Below, one piece after another: positions 23,504 through 32,378 of a stretch of 42,036 nt of DNA. Under the pieces are notes generated by a model. That model had not been told where the DNA came from, searched no databases, and was given only the letters and a program-made list of their open reading frames with translations. Each line of letters begins with the position of its first letter. Position 1 is the stretch's first letter. Position numbers and translations under genes: made by a program. The DNA comes from Methanosarcina sp. DH2. Its GTDB lineage: Archaea > Halobacteriota > Methanosarcinia > Methanosarcinales > Methanosarcinaceae. The stretch covers positions 653,280 to 695,315 of the forward strand of contig NZ_WJBI01000001.1 in assembly GCF_020804225.1 (NCBI RefSeq). The letters run 5' to 3'.

Positions 23504-24421
23504 TTATATTGAAAGCAGGATACTTTCATTGTACAGGCTCTCGAAGTCTGAGCTTATTACCAGTTTGGTAATATTATCCAGGGTAGTTACGTTGTAGGTA
23601 ACCCCACGTTCACTCGAGTTTGTTTGGTAAGCTGTGATTTTTTCATTTACTTCAGGATCCGGGTTAAGGTAGACAGATGTCTGCGTGTAACTTCCGTCAT
23701 CCAGCTTTTTGAGGTCTCTGTAGTATTGTTCGGCGGGCATATCAGTAGTGGAATTTGTTCTTTTGGCTACTTCCTGATAGATGCTTCCTTCAGGGTCCGC
23801 CTGGCTCAGAATCTGGTCATATTCGTTAGTAGATGTTTCATTTCCTTCAAGAATACCGATTACGCTCACCACACTCTGGATGGGACCTATTATTGCAGGG
23901 CTTCCGACAACGTTCCAGATGTTGTAGGTACTGTTTGTTCGGTCAAGGATCTGATATCCCTGATATGGCATTACCTGCGTATCAAGGGGCATGCTAATTT
24001 TTTGCTCCGGAATCTGGTGCAGCTCAAAGCCGCTTTCATTGCCATAACTTGCACCGTATCTCTTCGTGACATCAGCGCCGTAAGAGAAGGAAACATTCAT
24101 AGTCTGCCTGTTTCCGAAGACTGTTTCTAAGGGGGTTCCTTCTGTTTTTTGGAGGTCAACATAAACTGCACTCGTTACTCCGTCAGGCGACATTTCCAAT
24201 CCGTCAATAATAGAGTTAAACTCGTGCTGGACATGTTTGCCCTGGACCTGGGAAAACGGGACTGTAATAAGTTCTTCTCCAGTTTCTGAAGTGGGGACGT
24301 CATTGTTATCTGTTTTCGAATCGGCCGTGAAAAATATCAAAAAGGCAGAGAGAAACATTGTTACGGCCAGGAAGATAGCCAGATACTTCTGATTTTTTGT
24401 TGCTGGATCCTTTCGTTTCAT
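23504..24421 (-). CDS. Membrane-anchored extracytoplasmic protein, unknown function
   Basis: Protein of 305 residues. A basic N-terminus is followed by one hydrophobic helix (YLAIFLAVTMFLSAFLIFF, about residues 13-31), then a hydrophilic domain of about 270 residues, so it is probably anchored with the bulk outside. Asn-Xaa-Ser/Thr sites are frequent (for example NRTNSTYN is replaced here by DRTNSTYN, and NETSTNE), as in archaeal surface proteins. I recognise no domain. GAGGTTTC precedes the ATG. It is flanked by the dispersed repeat and by pyruvate kinase on the same strand, 235 bp away, with no sign of a shared function. Confidence 0.75.
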   Translation of the reverse strand: MKRKDPATKNQKYLAIFLAVTMFLSAFLIFFTADSKTDNNDVPTSETGEELITVPFSQVQGKHVQHEFNSIIDGLEMSPDGVTSAVYVDLQKTEGTPLETVFGNRQTMNVSFSYGADVTKRYGASYGNESGFELHQIPEQKISMPLDTQVMPYQGYQILDRTNSTYNIWNVVGSPAIIGPIQSVVSVIGILEGNETSTNEYDQILSQADPEGSIYQEVAKRTNSTTDMPAEQYYRDLKKLDDGSYTQTSVYLNPDPEVNEKITAYQTNSSERGVTYNVTTLDNITKLVISSDFESLYNESILLSI

Positions 24422-24656
24422 AAATGAAACCTCATAACATAAGGTAAATTATTCTGAATGTAAAAAACACACATGGTATCTAAATCTATTGCCATTATAT
24501 TTGTATTGTTATTATATTATAAAAATAGTGTTCACATCCGTTTTCTAATACAGGAAAGAATTTTCCGGATAATTGCAGTTTTTAAGCCTGATTTCAGTTT
24601 TTTGAAGTTATCTGCCCGATCATAAATTCAGTCAAGGTTAGTCAGGATCTTGAGCA

Positions 24657-26090
24657 TCAGTCAAGGGTGAGAATCTTGAGCATATTTGTGCCTCCGGCTT
24701 TTCCGGAAGCGGGCCCCTGGGTTAAAATTACAATATCTCCGCTTTCTGCAAATCCCAGTTCTTTTGTTTTTTCGATGGTCTCATTTTCCCAGCTTTCAAT
24801 TGTTTCCTTCACAATAACCGGATAAACGCCGTAGGATAGGGAAAGGAACCTGCAGGTTTTGGGGACACGGCTGAAAGCCAGGATCCATGGGTCGGGGTTA
24901 AAGCGTGAGATCCTGCGGGGGGTTGCCCCACTCCTTGTAGGGGTCAGTACGGCTGCTACAGGCAGTTTCTGCAGAGCTTCATAGACCTGGAGGGTGATCA
25001 CTTCGTCAACTGACATTTTTCTGGAAGTTATGGCTTTGATCATTGTATCGATCCCCCATTTCGTCCGGGAACGCCAGTTTTCAGTGGTCTTTGCAATCTT
25101 TGCCATCATCTCAACGGCTTCCACAGGATAATTCCCAACTGCGGTTTCTTCCGAGAGCATGACAGCATCCGTCCCATCAAGGATGGCATTTGCAACATCT
25201 GTGGCTTCGGCTCGTGTAGGCCTTATATTGTCGGTCATGGAAGCCAGCATATGGGTTGCGGTAATTACAGGAACTCCCAGGAGCTTTGACCCCTGGATAA
25301 GTTCTTTCTGGACTGAAGGGACTTCCTGGATGGGAATCTCGACTCCCAGGTCTCCTCTTGCGACCATAAGGGCATCGGTTTCTTCAAGAATTTCCTCAAT
25401 ATTTTCTACAGCCTGCCTGCGTTCTATTTTTGAGACTATGTATACCTGCTTTCCCCTGGACGCAGCAAAATTCCTGACCTTTCGGATATCTTCGGCACTT
25501 TCTACAAAAGAGATGCTGAACATATCTATTTCCTCATCAAGGGCAAACTCAAGGATTTTGAAGTCCTTTTCGGTCACTGGGTCAAGGAAAATTTTCGCTC
25601 CTGGCAGGTTTAACCCTTTATGGGAATAGAGCTCTCCCCCTATCATAATTTCGCAAAGAACATCGTTTCCCGAGATCTCCAAGCAGCGGAGCTGGATGAA
25701 CCCGTCACTCAGGTAAATGAGGCTTCCGGGAGATACGCTTTCAGGGAGCTGTTTGTAGTTGACAGGAATACGCTCCTCGTTTCCCGGTGAGTCGTCAACA
25801 GTAAGGGTTATCAGATTTCCCTTATGGAGCATAATAGGTTCTTTCTCTAGCTTGCCTATACGGATCTTCGGGCCAGGCAGGTCGGCAAGGATTGCAATTG
25901 TCCTGTCCAGTTCTTCTGCGACCTTACGTACGCTTCGGATAACCCTGGCATGGCTCTCGAAGTCTCCATGGGAAAAGTTTATCCTTGCCACGTTCATGCC
26001 CGCAAGCATAAGCTGCCTGAGAATCTCCTCCGAAGAGGAGGCAGGCCCTATTGTGCAGACGATCTTCGTCTTATGGTCCGGGATTTGCAT
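24657..26090 (-). CDS. pyk: Pyruvate kinase
   Basis: Glycolytic enzyme of 477 residues converting phosphoenolpyruvate and ADP to pyruvate and ATP. The N-terminal barrel begins TKIVCTIGPASSS and has GMNVARINFSHGD. The B domain spans about 70-170. The active-site Lys lies in VSKIERRQAVENI, and the metal and substrate region is ALMVARGDLGVEIPIQEVP. TATHMLASMTDNIRPTRAEA and AVMLSEETAVGNYPVEAV are the remaining signature blocks. The C-domain is complete. No strong ribosome site is seen. The aldolase gene upstream on the same strand, 184 bp away, also belongs to sugar-phosphate metabolism, so they may be co-regulated. Confidence 0.97.
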   Translation of the reverse strand: MQIPDHKTKIVCTIGPASSSEEILRQLMLAGMNVARINFSHGDFESHARVIRSVRKVAEELDRTIAILADLPGPKIRIGKLEKEPIMLHKGNLITLTVDDSPGNEERIPVNYKQLPESVSPGSLIYLSDGFIQLRCLEISGNDVLCEIMIGGELYSHKGLNLPGAKIFLDPVTEKDFKILEFALDEEIDMFSISFVESAEDIRKVRNFAASRGKQVYIVSKIERRQAVENIEEILEETDALMVARGDLGVEIPIQEVPSVQKELIQGSKLLGVPVITATHMLASMTDNIRPTRAEATDVANAILDGTDAVMLSEETAVGNYPVEAVEMMAKIAKTTENWRSRTKWGIDTMIKAITSRKMSVDEVITLQVYEALQKLPVAAVLTPTRSGATPRRISRFNPDPWILAFSRVPKTCRFLSLSYGVYPVIVKETIESWENETIEKTKELGFAESGDIVILTQGPASGKAGGTNMLKILTLD

Positions 26091-26274
26091 ATTTACACTG
26101 CCTTGATATTTGATTCTTTATTCGATGCCGCTTTTATTTTTTCTTGGTTATTCTCTGAGCGCTCCGGTTGCCCCCTTTTATCGGTCCCGGATGGAAGAGT
26201 TTTATTCCTGTTGCCTGTCCGTGTTACAGGATTCTTTAGTTTTTGCGTACAGTTTTGTAGGTCTCTACGCCTGC

Positions 26275-27198
26275 TTATTCACCTTTATAAATTTTCAGGG
26301 CTTCCTCAACGCTTGAGTCTTCAACGGTTATGGCGTAGACAGCGTTACACATGCGAACAGCTTCAGCCAGGGGTTTCTGGTGGATATTTCTTCCGGTTGC
26401 GTTCCCCTCGGCTCCGGAGATATGAATCTGGTCATAGAGCTTTTTAAGGAAGGTTTCGGCTTCGTCACTCGTACCGCCAGCGCAAACTACTCTGGTGCGT
26501 CCGGCTGCTTTGACGGCTTCCTTGAAAATCTCTGCAGATTTTGCCCCTTCCTTTTTCGGGTAATTAACCTTTACAAAGTCAGTCCCGAGGCAGGCTCCTA
26601 CTCCTGTTGCCCCTGCAATCAGGTGAGGGTCTTTTTCATCTTTTACGGCAGTTCCGCGGGGGTAGATCCAGAGTACAGATAACATTCCATGCTGGTGGGC
26701 ATCATAAATTACCTGGGCAGCCTGCACGAGCATCTCGGCTTCAAACTCGCTGCCAAGGTAGATTGTATACCCAACGCCAAGTATATTGAGCCCGCTGTTT
26801 TCCTTAAACTCAGCTACCTGGTCAACATCATACCAGAGGTTGCTAAAAGGATCAGCCTGCGCGGTCTCAACCAGGTGGGTTTTGGAGTTTACTTTTATAA
26901 GGTAGGGTATATCCCTGTAGTCCATACCGTAGCGGGCAATCAGCCCGAGCTGGGTTGCAAAAACCCCTATTTTTGACTGAGACGCAATCCTGAACAGGTG
27001 TTCAGGGTCTGCGTCATCTTCAGGGACTCCCTCTCCGAAAAAGTCGTCATTTAAATGTTCAACTTTCTGGTCTCCAGCAAAAAGCATCAGCCTTCCGCTG
27101 CCCTTTGTAATTTCCATGTAGTTTTTCGTGTATGTCTCGCGCATTGTTTTCGGGACATCTAAAGGTACGATTACGTCCTCTTTGTTAATTGAAACCAT
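26275..27198 (-). CDS. Archaeal class I (DhnA-type) aldolase, probably fructose-bisphosphate aldolase
   Basis: Protein of 307 residues with a DeoC/LacD/DhnA-type TIM barrel. The Schiff-base lysine is probably Lys210 in GTDFVKVNYPKK. Other conserved blocks are LMLFAGDQKVEHLNDDFFG near the N-terminus, VLWIYPRGTAVKD and VVCAGGTSDEAETFL, the last typical of phosphate binding. ISGAEGNATGRNIHQKPLAE matches the GRN/Q-type C-terminal phosphate loop. GAGGTT lies before the ATG. In archaea such enzymes cleave or form fructose 1,6-bisphosphate, though relatives act on other sugar phosphates or in aromatic amino acid synthesis. The neighbour pyk supports a central-carbon role. Confidence 0.85.
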   Translation of the reverse strand: MVSINKEDVIVPLDVPKTMRETYTKNYMEITKGSGRLMLFAGDQKVEHLNDDFFGEGVPEDDADPEHLFRIASQSKIGVFATQLGLIARYGMDYRDIPYLIKVNSKTHLVETAQADPFSNLWYDVDQVAEFKENSGLNILGVGYTIYLGSEFEAEMLVQAAQVIYDAHQHGMLSVLWIYPRGTAVKDEKDPHLIAGATGVGACLGTDFVKVNYPKKEGAKSAEIFKEAVKAAGRTRVVCAGGTSDEAETFLKKLYDQIHISGAEGNATGRNIHQKPLAEAVRMCNAVYAITVEDSSVEEALKIYKGE

Positions 27199-27281
27199 GT
27201 GTATAAACCTCAGTCTGATTGAGTAGCAGTCAACTGGATGTTAGAGTAGTATCAGAATAATTTAGTTAGAAGATAGTAGTA

Positions 27282-27453
27282 ATGCCAGAAGTGATTTATT
27301 TACTTTATTCATCAGAAGTCATTCATTTACTTTATTCACCGGAAATGATTTATTTACTTTATTCACCGGAAATGATTTATTTACTTTATTCATCAGAAGT
27401 CATTCATTTACTTTATTCACCGGAAATGATTTATTTACTTTATTCTTTCCCAC
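27282..27453. repeat. 27-bp tandem repeats upstream of the aldolase gene
   Basis: Units of 27 bp containing GATTTATTTACTTTATTCA and either CCGGAAAT or TCAGAAGT recur about six times. Because 27 is a multiple of three, a repetitive frame is open here, but it looks like an artefact. The rest of the 27199-27747 gap is AT-rich with no gene. Confidence 0.88.
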
Positions 27454-27747
27454 TATATTTAATAATTTTCTCAGTTAGACTAATGGCATGTTACATCAGG
27501 AATTCTCCCCTGTTCAAAACTTCCTGATATCTCCCAATCCTTACTGCTTAGTATGAAAAAACTATTCGATTATGGATTATTAAGCATTTCGGAAAAATTA
27601 AAAATCCAGACAATCACCGGTTTGAGTATGAAGAAATAGAATCCAAAGCTCCAGATATAATAATGAAAGAACAACTAATGAAAGAATTATAATATTCAAG
27701 GAAATAGATATTAAAAACAAAATATTAAAAAAAAGTCCGATTTTCTA

Positions 27748-27820
27748 CGCCGCTTGCAGGGCTCGAACCTACGACATTCTGGTTAACAGCCAGACACTCT
27801 ACCAACTGAGTTAAAGCGGC
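27748..27820 (-). tRNA. tRNA-Asn (GTT)
   Basis: A 73-base cloverleaf on the minus strand: acceptor GCCGCTT/AAGCGGC, D-arm with AGTTGGTAGAG, anticodon stem TCTGG/CCAGA with loop CTGTTAA, and T-arm GGTTCGAGCC. The discriminator base is G and CCA is not encoded. It is identical in sequence to the gene at 28100-28172. Confidence 0.95.
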
Positions 27821-27915
27821 TTTCTGATTGGAATAATGTTCCATTTTCGATTTTTTACCTTTGAACCTTCTCATACAGGAGATTCTTAGGATATAAATTT
27901 TATGGGTAAATTTTA

Positions 27916-27990
27916 TGGGCCTGACCGGATTTGAACCGGTGACCGCTCGGTTATGAGCCGAGCGCTCTAACCTGACTGAGCTACAGGCCC
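27916..27990 (-). tRNA. tRNA with CAT anticodon (elongator Met or Ile2)
   Basis: A 75-base cloverleaf on the minus strand: acceptor GGGCCTG/CAGGCCC, D-arm TAGCTCAGTCAGGTTAGAG, anticodon stem CTCGG/CCGAG with loop CTCATAA, and T-arm with GGTTCAAATCC. The discriminator is A. The anticodon CAT may read Met, or Ile (AUA) if the C is modified to agmatidine. It does not look like an archaeal initiator tRNA. Sequence alone does not decide. Confidence 0.93.
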
Positions 27991-28099
27991 GTTCTGGTTT
28001 CTATAACGCTTAGTAGTTTTAGTACGGCTTTAATAATAAACTTTTTGCAAGTGTTTCTATTTTTCCTGAAAAAACGCTGTGAAATATGCAAAAGTCTTA

Positions 28100-28172
28100 C
28101 GCCGCTTGCAGGGCTCGAACCTACGACATTCTGGTTAACAGCCAGACACTCTACCAACTGAGTTAAAGCGGC
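28100..28172 (-). tRNA. tRNA-Asn (GTT), second copy
   Basis: Same 73-base sequence as at 27748-27820, with anticodon GTT in loop CTGTTAA. The flanks differ apart from a few bases, so the identity is confined to the tRNA itself. Confidence 0.95.
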
Positions 28173-28370
28173 TTATATGATCGGGTGTGTTCTTTTTTAC
28201 TTACCCTGTCGCGAACATTCCTAAAGCGATAATGGTATTTATATATTTCGCTTGAAACTCTTTTTATAGGCAGCCTTATGGATATTTATAAAGGGTCCTG
28301 TGACGCAAATCTTCATTACACCGGTAGCCGCTCTTTTTCATCAGCATCTTTATCTGTTCCAGATCAGTTT

Positions 28371-28535
28371 AGTTAATATTCATTTCACTAATATTGCTTT
28401 CACTAATATTGCTTTCACTAATATTGCTTTCACTAATATTGCTTTCACTAATATTGATTTCACTAACATTGATTTCACTAACATTGATTTCACTAACATT
28501 GATTTCACTAATATCGATTTCACTAACCATTAAAC
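28371..28535. repeat. 15-bp tandem repeats, about eleven copies
   Basis: The unit TTCACTAATATTGCT (later copies TTCACTAACATTGAT) is repeated at a 15-bp period. The open frame through it encodes only a five-residue repeat and is not credible as a gene. The 28536-29169 gap after it holds no tRNA or protein gene I can see; its last 300 bases are less AT-rich and may be a leader of the zinc-ribbon genes. Confidence 0.88.
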
Positions 28536-29169
28536 CGACATCTTTGTCCTGTTAACTTAATATTTTTATTAATCTCTTCCAGTTGATGCCCGATCAAAAT
28601 CTTTCTTTATTTAATCATATTCTTTCAGTGATTATTCGACAGATATCTTAATTCGATAACTATTGAATTTAACATACGTTTAACTGAAGTTTTTTATCCA
28701 ATCAACATTGGATTTATCATTCATTCAACCAGTGTAAGCAGTTCAGTACTTGCCTTCTTTTCTCTATCTGTTTCTGCTCTCTTTTTATAGTATTTCTTCT
28801 AATGGCATCCTTTTGCCTTCTAATCACATATAACAATAATTGTTTTCGAGCCAAAACTTATATCCTTTCAGGAATAATATATTTGATTACTTGTTGTAGC
28901 ATTGATGCAGCGAGATCGGGCAGATCTAATTTTTAAGCAGTACATGTTCAGTTAGCTTAAAACGCCTTTATCTGAGGCTCTGTCCGGGGGAATTCGATTA
29001 ATTTCAGTATAAAGGTCGAAAAAGGCTTTTAAATTGTTAACTTCAGGGGTTAGAGGTCGACTGCTTTCTCTGTATTGCGGGGTATCCTATATCAGGTCGT
29101 TTTAAGGTACTGTCAGGGAAACTCATCGGTTTTGTCGGGCTTTTTACCACTTAAAACTGAGGTTTAAAA

Positions 29170-29334
29170 ATGGATATTCAAGGGGGTTTATTCACGAAAC
29201 ATCTAAAAATATGTCCAAAATGCCATGCCAAACTAAAATTGAGCTTAGACGGCAAGACCCAGTATTGTAATATTTGTAAGTACTGGACAAAAATAGGCAC
29301 TGCAAGGCTCGATTCAATCATGATTTATGGATGA
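29170..29334 (+). CDS. 54-residue zinc-ribbon protein
   Basis: A very small protein of 54 residues: the N-terminus is MDIQGGLFTKHLKI, followed by CPKC and, 18 residues later, CNIC. These two Cys pairs form a zinc-ribbon knuckle pattern as in transcription or translation accessory proteins. GAGG lies 8 bases before the ATG (CTGAGGTTTAAAAATGG). The stop at 29332 lies 9 bases before the next small zinc-ribbon gene, so the two are co-transcribed. The function is unknown; a nucleic-acid or protein-binding role is only suggested by the fold. Confidence 0.75.
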   Translation: MDIQGGLFTKHLKICPKCHAKLKLSLDGKTQYCNICKYWTKIGTARLDSIMIYG

Positions 29335-29343
29335 GGAGTTTCA

Positions 29344-29583
29344 ATGGAAAATTCCAGTATTCATAAGTTTTGCAGTGTATGTGAGACCAGGCTAAAACGC
29401 CAGGTAATGGGTTCGAATGTTTTCTACTATTGCCGGAGTTGTGGGCGTGTGAGTTCGGAAGCATGTTTGTCAGGGGGAGTTGATGTGCTTCATGTCCAGA
29501 AATCGCTGTCTGCCCACAGGGTATCTTCCACCACTGATCTTAAGCTTTCTGAAGACACCCGAAATGCTATAGTAGGGACTTAA
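29344..29583 (+). CDS. 79-residue zinc-ribbon protein
   Basis: Small protein of 79 residues with CSVC near residue 10 and CRSC near residue 30, a second zinc-ribbon pattern, then a Ser/Leu-rich tail (SLSAHRVSSTTDLKLSEDTR). GAGGAG precedes the ATG by five bases and overlaps the end of the 54-residue gene. The two ribbons are not close copies. A hairpin terminator follows at 29643. No neighbour suggests a partner; both could be regulators or subunits of a larger complex. Confidence 0.78.
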   Translation: MENSSIHKFCSVCETRLKRQVMGSNVFYYCRSCGRVSSEACLSGGVDVLHVQKSLSAHRVSSTTDLKLSEDTRNAIVGT

Positions 29584-29642
29584 TCTGGAGACAAAGGAGT
29601 TTAACTTTAGAGAATCGGGAAAAAAATTGCTCTTTTAAAAAT

Positions 29643-29675
29643 GAGCCTGAAAAGGCTCTTACTTTCTCTTTTTAA
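29643..29675 (+). terminator. Hairpin terminator after the zinc-ribbon pair
   Basis: GAGCCT-GAAA-AGGCTC (29643-29658) is a perfect six-pair stem with a tetraloop, followed by a T-rich run to about 29675. Position and shape fit an end of transcription. Confidence 0.65.
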
Positions 29676-29744
29676 TTTTATCTTTTTTTGTTTTTAATTT
29701 TTTCTTTTTTGTTTTTAACTATAAGGCGGGAAGTTCCCTTCCTC

Positions 29745-30181
29745 GACACTTCCGGTTTACCGGAAGTGGCAGGTGGGGGATGAAAGCCGTCAACTTCCAC
29801 ACCTTCTGTTTTTATTGAATCTGATAAATTTATTCTTCCTTGAAACCATATAGTTCTTGTTGCATTGTCACCCCAATCTGAAGCGAGAACCAAGCTAGGA
29901 AGTGGGCAAACAGGATGTGACAACTCCCGAAGGGATCGGGAACAAGGCGGGGAAAGCCGCAAGCCGTTGTGCATCTCAAGCATCATCACACTCATATCTT
30001 CCACTTTGATTTTTCTTCACCTGCGGAACGCAGGGTAGAGCCTCTGGACTCGCTCTCATTAGAGAGGGGGATGAAGGAAGAGGATCGCTCAGATATTGTT
30101 TTTAGGCTGAGTAGTCTCAAGGAAGCCCCTCCCTCAGACGATCCGGTTTGCCGGATTGGACAGGGAGGAGTAGTTCACTAG
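29745..30181. mobile_element. Probable IS200/IS605-type right-end remnant
   Basis: The stretch at 30134-30176 reads GAAGCCCCTCCCT, a loop with hairpin ATCCGG-TTTG-CCGGAT, AGGGAG and then GTAGTTCAC, a layout typical of IS605/IS1341 right ends. A similar hairpin CTTCCGG-TTTA-CCGGAAG lies at 29748-29765 in a GC-richer block. No intact TnpA or TnpB is present; the weak minus-strand frame at 29678-30004 has no motif I recognise. It may be one decayed element or two. Between 30182 and 31169 I see only AT-rich sequence, small hairpins (for example GCCAGTTTGTCTGGC near 30677) and repeats. Confidence 0.42.
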
Positions 30182-30854
30182 ACATGAGATCTTTCCAGTT
30201 GTGAGATAATTTAAGTTACAAGATGGTTTAAGTTATGAAGTAGTTCCGGGGTAAAAGAGTTTTTCGAAGGCTGTTTTCGGCCTATTTTCTAAGTCTTTAG
30301 CCTGATTCTATTTTAAGGCTTGCAATTATGTTTTGTCCGATATTTCAAAAAGCTTACTCAATATAGTTTCAAAAAATTCAAAGGCTGTATGAAAGGAAAA
30401 AAAATTGTTCTTCAAGCTTTCTTCACATTGATGATCCTTGATTAGCTATTTGATCTCTTCCTGAATCCAGAAGAAAATCTATCTTTTTTCTCTCCCTGCA
30501 CCGCACCGGCTCTGGGCCGGCCTGCCAGTCTGGTAAAAAACAATCTGCAAACCAATACCGAAATTAAGAGAAACAATATGCTGAATAAATGCCCCTAAGA
30601 TCAGAGGATGCTTTTCTTAACACCGAAAACCAGCTCTTAATTTCAGGCACTCTTAATTTCAGGTATGTATCAACGCCTCCGCCAGTTTGTCTGGCAGTCC
30701 TGCAAAAAAAGAAAGAAAAACATATTTGAAAGAGAGATGAGACCGAAATTTATGTCTTCTTGATCTGTTTTTCTTTCTTTCTAACTCAAAAGCGTTCTCA
30801 TCGTTTTTACTTTCAGGGTTTTTCTCTTCTTTTTTTCTTCTCTTTGAAAAGACA

Positions 30855-31006
30855 GCTTTCCTGCGTCAAGCGTAACAAAAACGACCTGGTACAGTGTAAC
30901 GTTGTACGGGTAAAAAAAATCTATAATTTGATTCTTGAGCGAAGAGAAAAATAACGTTAATTGTCCATAATTAGTCTCCTCGAGCGAGCGAAGCGAGTGA
31001 AACTAA
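30855..31006. repeat. Dispersed repeat cluster before the first MarR gene
   Basis: 30855-30892 matches the repeat at 5587-5624. It is followed by TTGAGCGAAGAGAAAAATAA and then ATTAGTCTCCTCGAGCGAGC with GAAGCGAG, relatives of the leader of the 43-bp repeats at 9680 and 23261. The two repeat types therefore occur together here. Confidence 0.6.
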
Positions 31007-31169
31007 CTGCGGTAGAATTTTCAGAAAACTTTTCAATTTCAGGATAAATTCCGGAATAAGCAGGCAAATTTTGTTGACGGATATTTTTAAATAGTATTGC
31101 ATCATCTCGAATACCATACGTTTGTTGATTTTGCATCAGTCAGAATTCTAACTGTCTGTATCTTTACAA

Positions 31170-31193
31170 TTGAAATTTCATTTATACTAAATT
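31170..31193. promoter_or_regulatory. 24-bp site shared by both MarR promoters (copy 1)
   Basis: The reverse complement of this 24-bp stretch matches 35154-35177 at 22 of 24 positions. Both end exactly 36 bp before the MarR-type coding start (31230 and 35214). Here it reads TTGAAATTTCATTTATACTA followed by AATT, and overlaps the likely TATA box (TTATACTA). A shared operator for autoregulation is the natural inference. Confidence 0.55.
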
Positions 31194-31229
31194 ATCACCA
31201 GTTCTTGCTCGTAAATCCCTGGAGGAAAC

Positions 31230-31715
31230 ATGGACCCTGAATGCGCTAAAAAAGTGAGGCTAATGGATCTTGAATTCCGAACGCTTCACAATAAATTATT
31301 TGAAGATCGGTTTTTTCAAAAAGTAGCCGCCTCTCAAAACTCCGAACTCAAGGAACTTAACAAAAACCAGCCTCTCGTTATCATGATAATTGGATTGGTA
31401 AAGGAAATCATGCCTTCTACTATCGGAACGTATGTGGGAATGGACAGGAGTAGCCTTTCACGAATGGTGGATTCCCTGGAAGAGAAAGGATTTGTCAGGA
31501 GAAAAAACGATCCTGAAGACCGGAGAAAAGTCCTTATTTCCCTGACCGAAAAAGGAGAGCGGTGTTATGATTTCCTTAATAGAAAATCTGAGGAGATGGC
31601 TACCGAAATCCTTGGGTTGGTTGAAGAGCAGGATTTGAGGGATTTCGAAAAAGGTCTTGAAACAATGCTGCGAGTCCTGAGAAAAATCGATTCTGTAATG
31701 GAAAGTAGAAAATAA
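31230..31715 (+). CDS. MarR-family winged-helix regulator, first cassette
   Basis: Transcription regulator of 161 residues. The winged helix-turn-helix reads MPSTIGTYVGMDRSSLSRMVDSLEEKGFVRR (in parts), with the wing KNDPEDRRKVLISLTEKGE typical of MarR. Flanking helices should form the dimer. GGAGG lies four bases before the ATG. It is paralogous to the protein at 35214 (NKNQP, EIMPST, DRRKVL and ETMLRVLRKID segments match). A short TrmB-like gene and an RND permease follow, so it probably controls efflux and its own promoter through the 24-bp site. The ligand is unknown. Confidence 0.88.
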   Translation: MDPECAKKVRLMDLEFRTLHNKLFEDRFFQKVAASQNSELKELNKNQPLVIMIIGLVKEIMPSTIGTYVGMDRSSLSRMVDSLEEKGFVRRKNDPEDRRKVLISLTEKGERCYDFLNRKSEEMATEILGLVEEQDLRDFEKGLETMLRVLRKIDSVMESRK

Positions 31716-31819
31716 GCAGGGAGCCGGAAGTCTCGAAGCCCCGGAGTCAATAATAACCGGAATTAACGTCGAATCAATATAGGACTTTCATTTTTAGCTT
31801 TTTTTCCTGAGGAAAAAGC

Positions 31820-32170
31820 ATGACCCTGAAATTGATCAATAACCTTCAGAAACTTGGCTTTACGGAAAATGAGGCCAAGATCTATGCCACCCTTGTTTGT
31901 ATGAAAACGGCAACTGCAAGGGAAATCTATGAAACAAGCGGGGTTCCCAGACCCAAGGTGTACAAAGTTTTGAGAGGGATGGAAGAGAAAGGATACGTAC
32001 AGATAACTGAAGGGGAACCGATTCATTTCAGTTGCATACGTCCGGAGGAACTGATCTCAAGAATCAGAGCTAATTTTTTGCTTTCTCTGGATGAAACCTT
32101 CTGTGGACTCCATGCTTTAAGCCTTAAAATGAAGCCCTGTCTTCAGGAGAATCTGCAGGACTGGGGATGA
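31820..32170 (+). CDS. Short TrmB-like winged-helix protein, first cassette
   Basis: DNA-binding protein of 116 residues with the TrmB/Sugar-specific-regulator type N-terminal winged helix: LQKLGFTENEAKIYATLVC, then REIYETSGVPRPKVYKVLRG and MEEKGYVQITEGEP. A full TrmB has a C-terminal sugar-binding domain of more than 150 residues, which is absent. GAGG precedes the ATG. It is 104 bp after the MarR gene and is a clear paralogue of the protein at 35879. It may act together with the MarR protein on the permease gene. Confidence 0.82.
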   Translation: MTLKLINNLQKLGFTENEAKIYATLVCMKTATAREIYETSGVPRPKVYKVLRGMEEKGYVQITEGEPIHFSCIRPEELISRIRANFLLSLDETFCGLHALSLKMKPCLQENLQDWG

Positions 32171-32378
32171 AGTGTTAAAAAGAATTCAGCGCATTTTTTC
32201 AGGTTCTGCTCAGGATATTTTGCAGCAAAACCAATGCCTGTTAGCTGCTGCTTTGGTAATGTTTGTCCCGTGGCTGTCCTGAGTAATATAAAATGAAGTG
32301 GATGAAAAACAAACTTGATTGAAAACTTGATTGAAAAACAGACTCAACTAAAAACAAGTCTCCTAAGGGGGATTCCTT

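Noticed and set aside
27282-27527. Repeat protein upstream of the aldolase gene
   Set aside because: The period of 27 bp keeps one frame open; no ribosome site and no composition expected of a real protein.
28300-28533. Repeat protein with a five-residue period
   Set aside because: Product of a 15-bp tandem repeat without stops; no supporting signal.
29678-30004. Minus-strand 108-residue protein
   Set aside because: No motif and a region with insertion-sequence-like hairpins; kept only as part of the remnant call.
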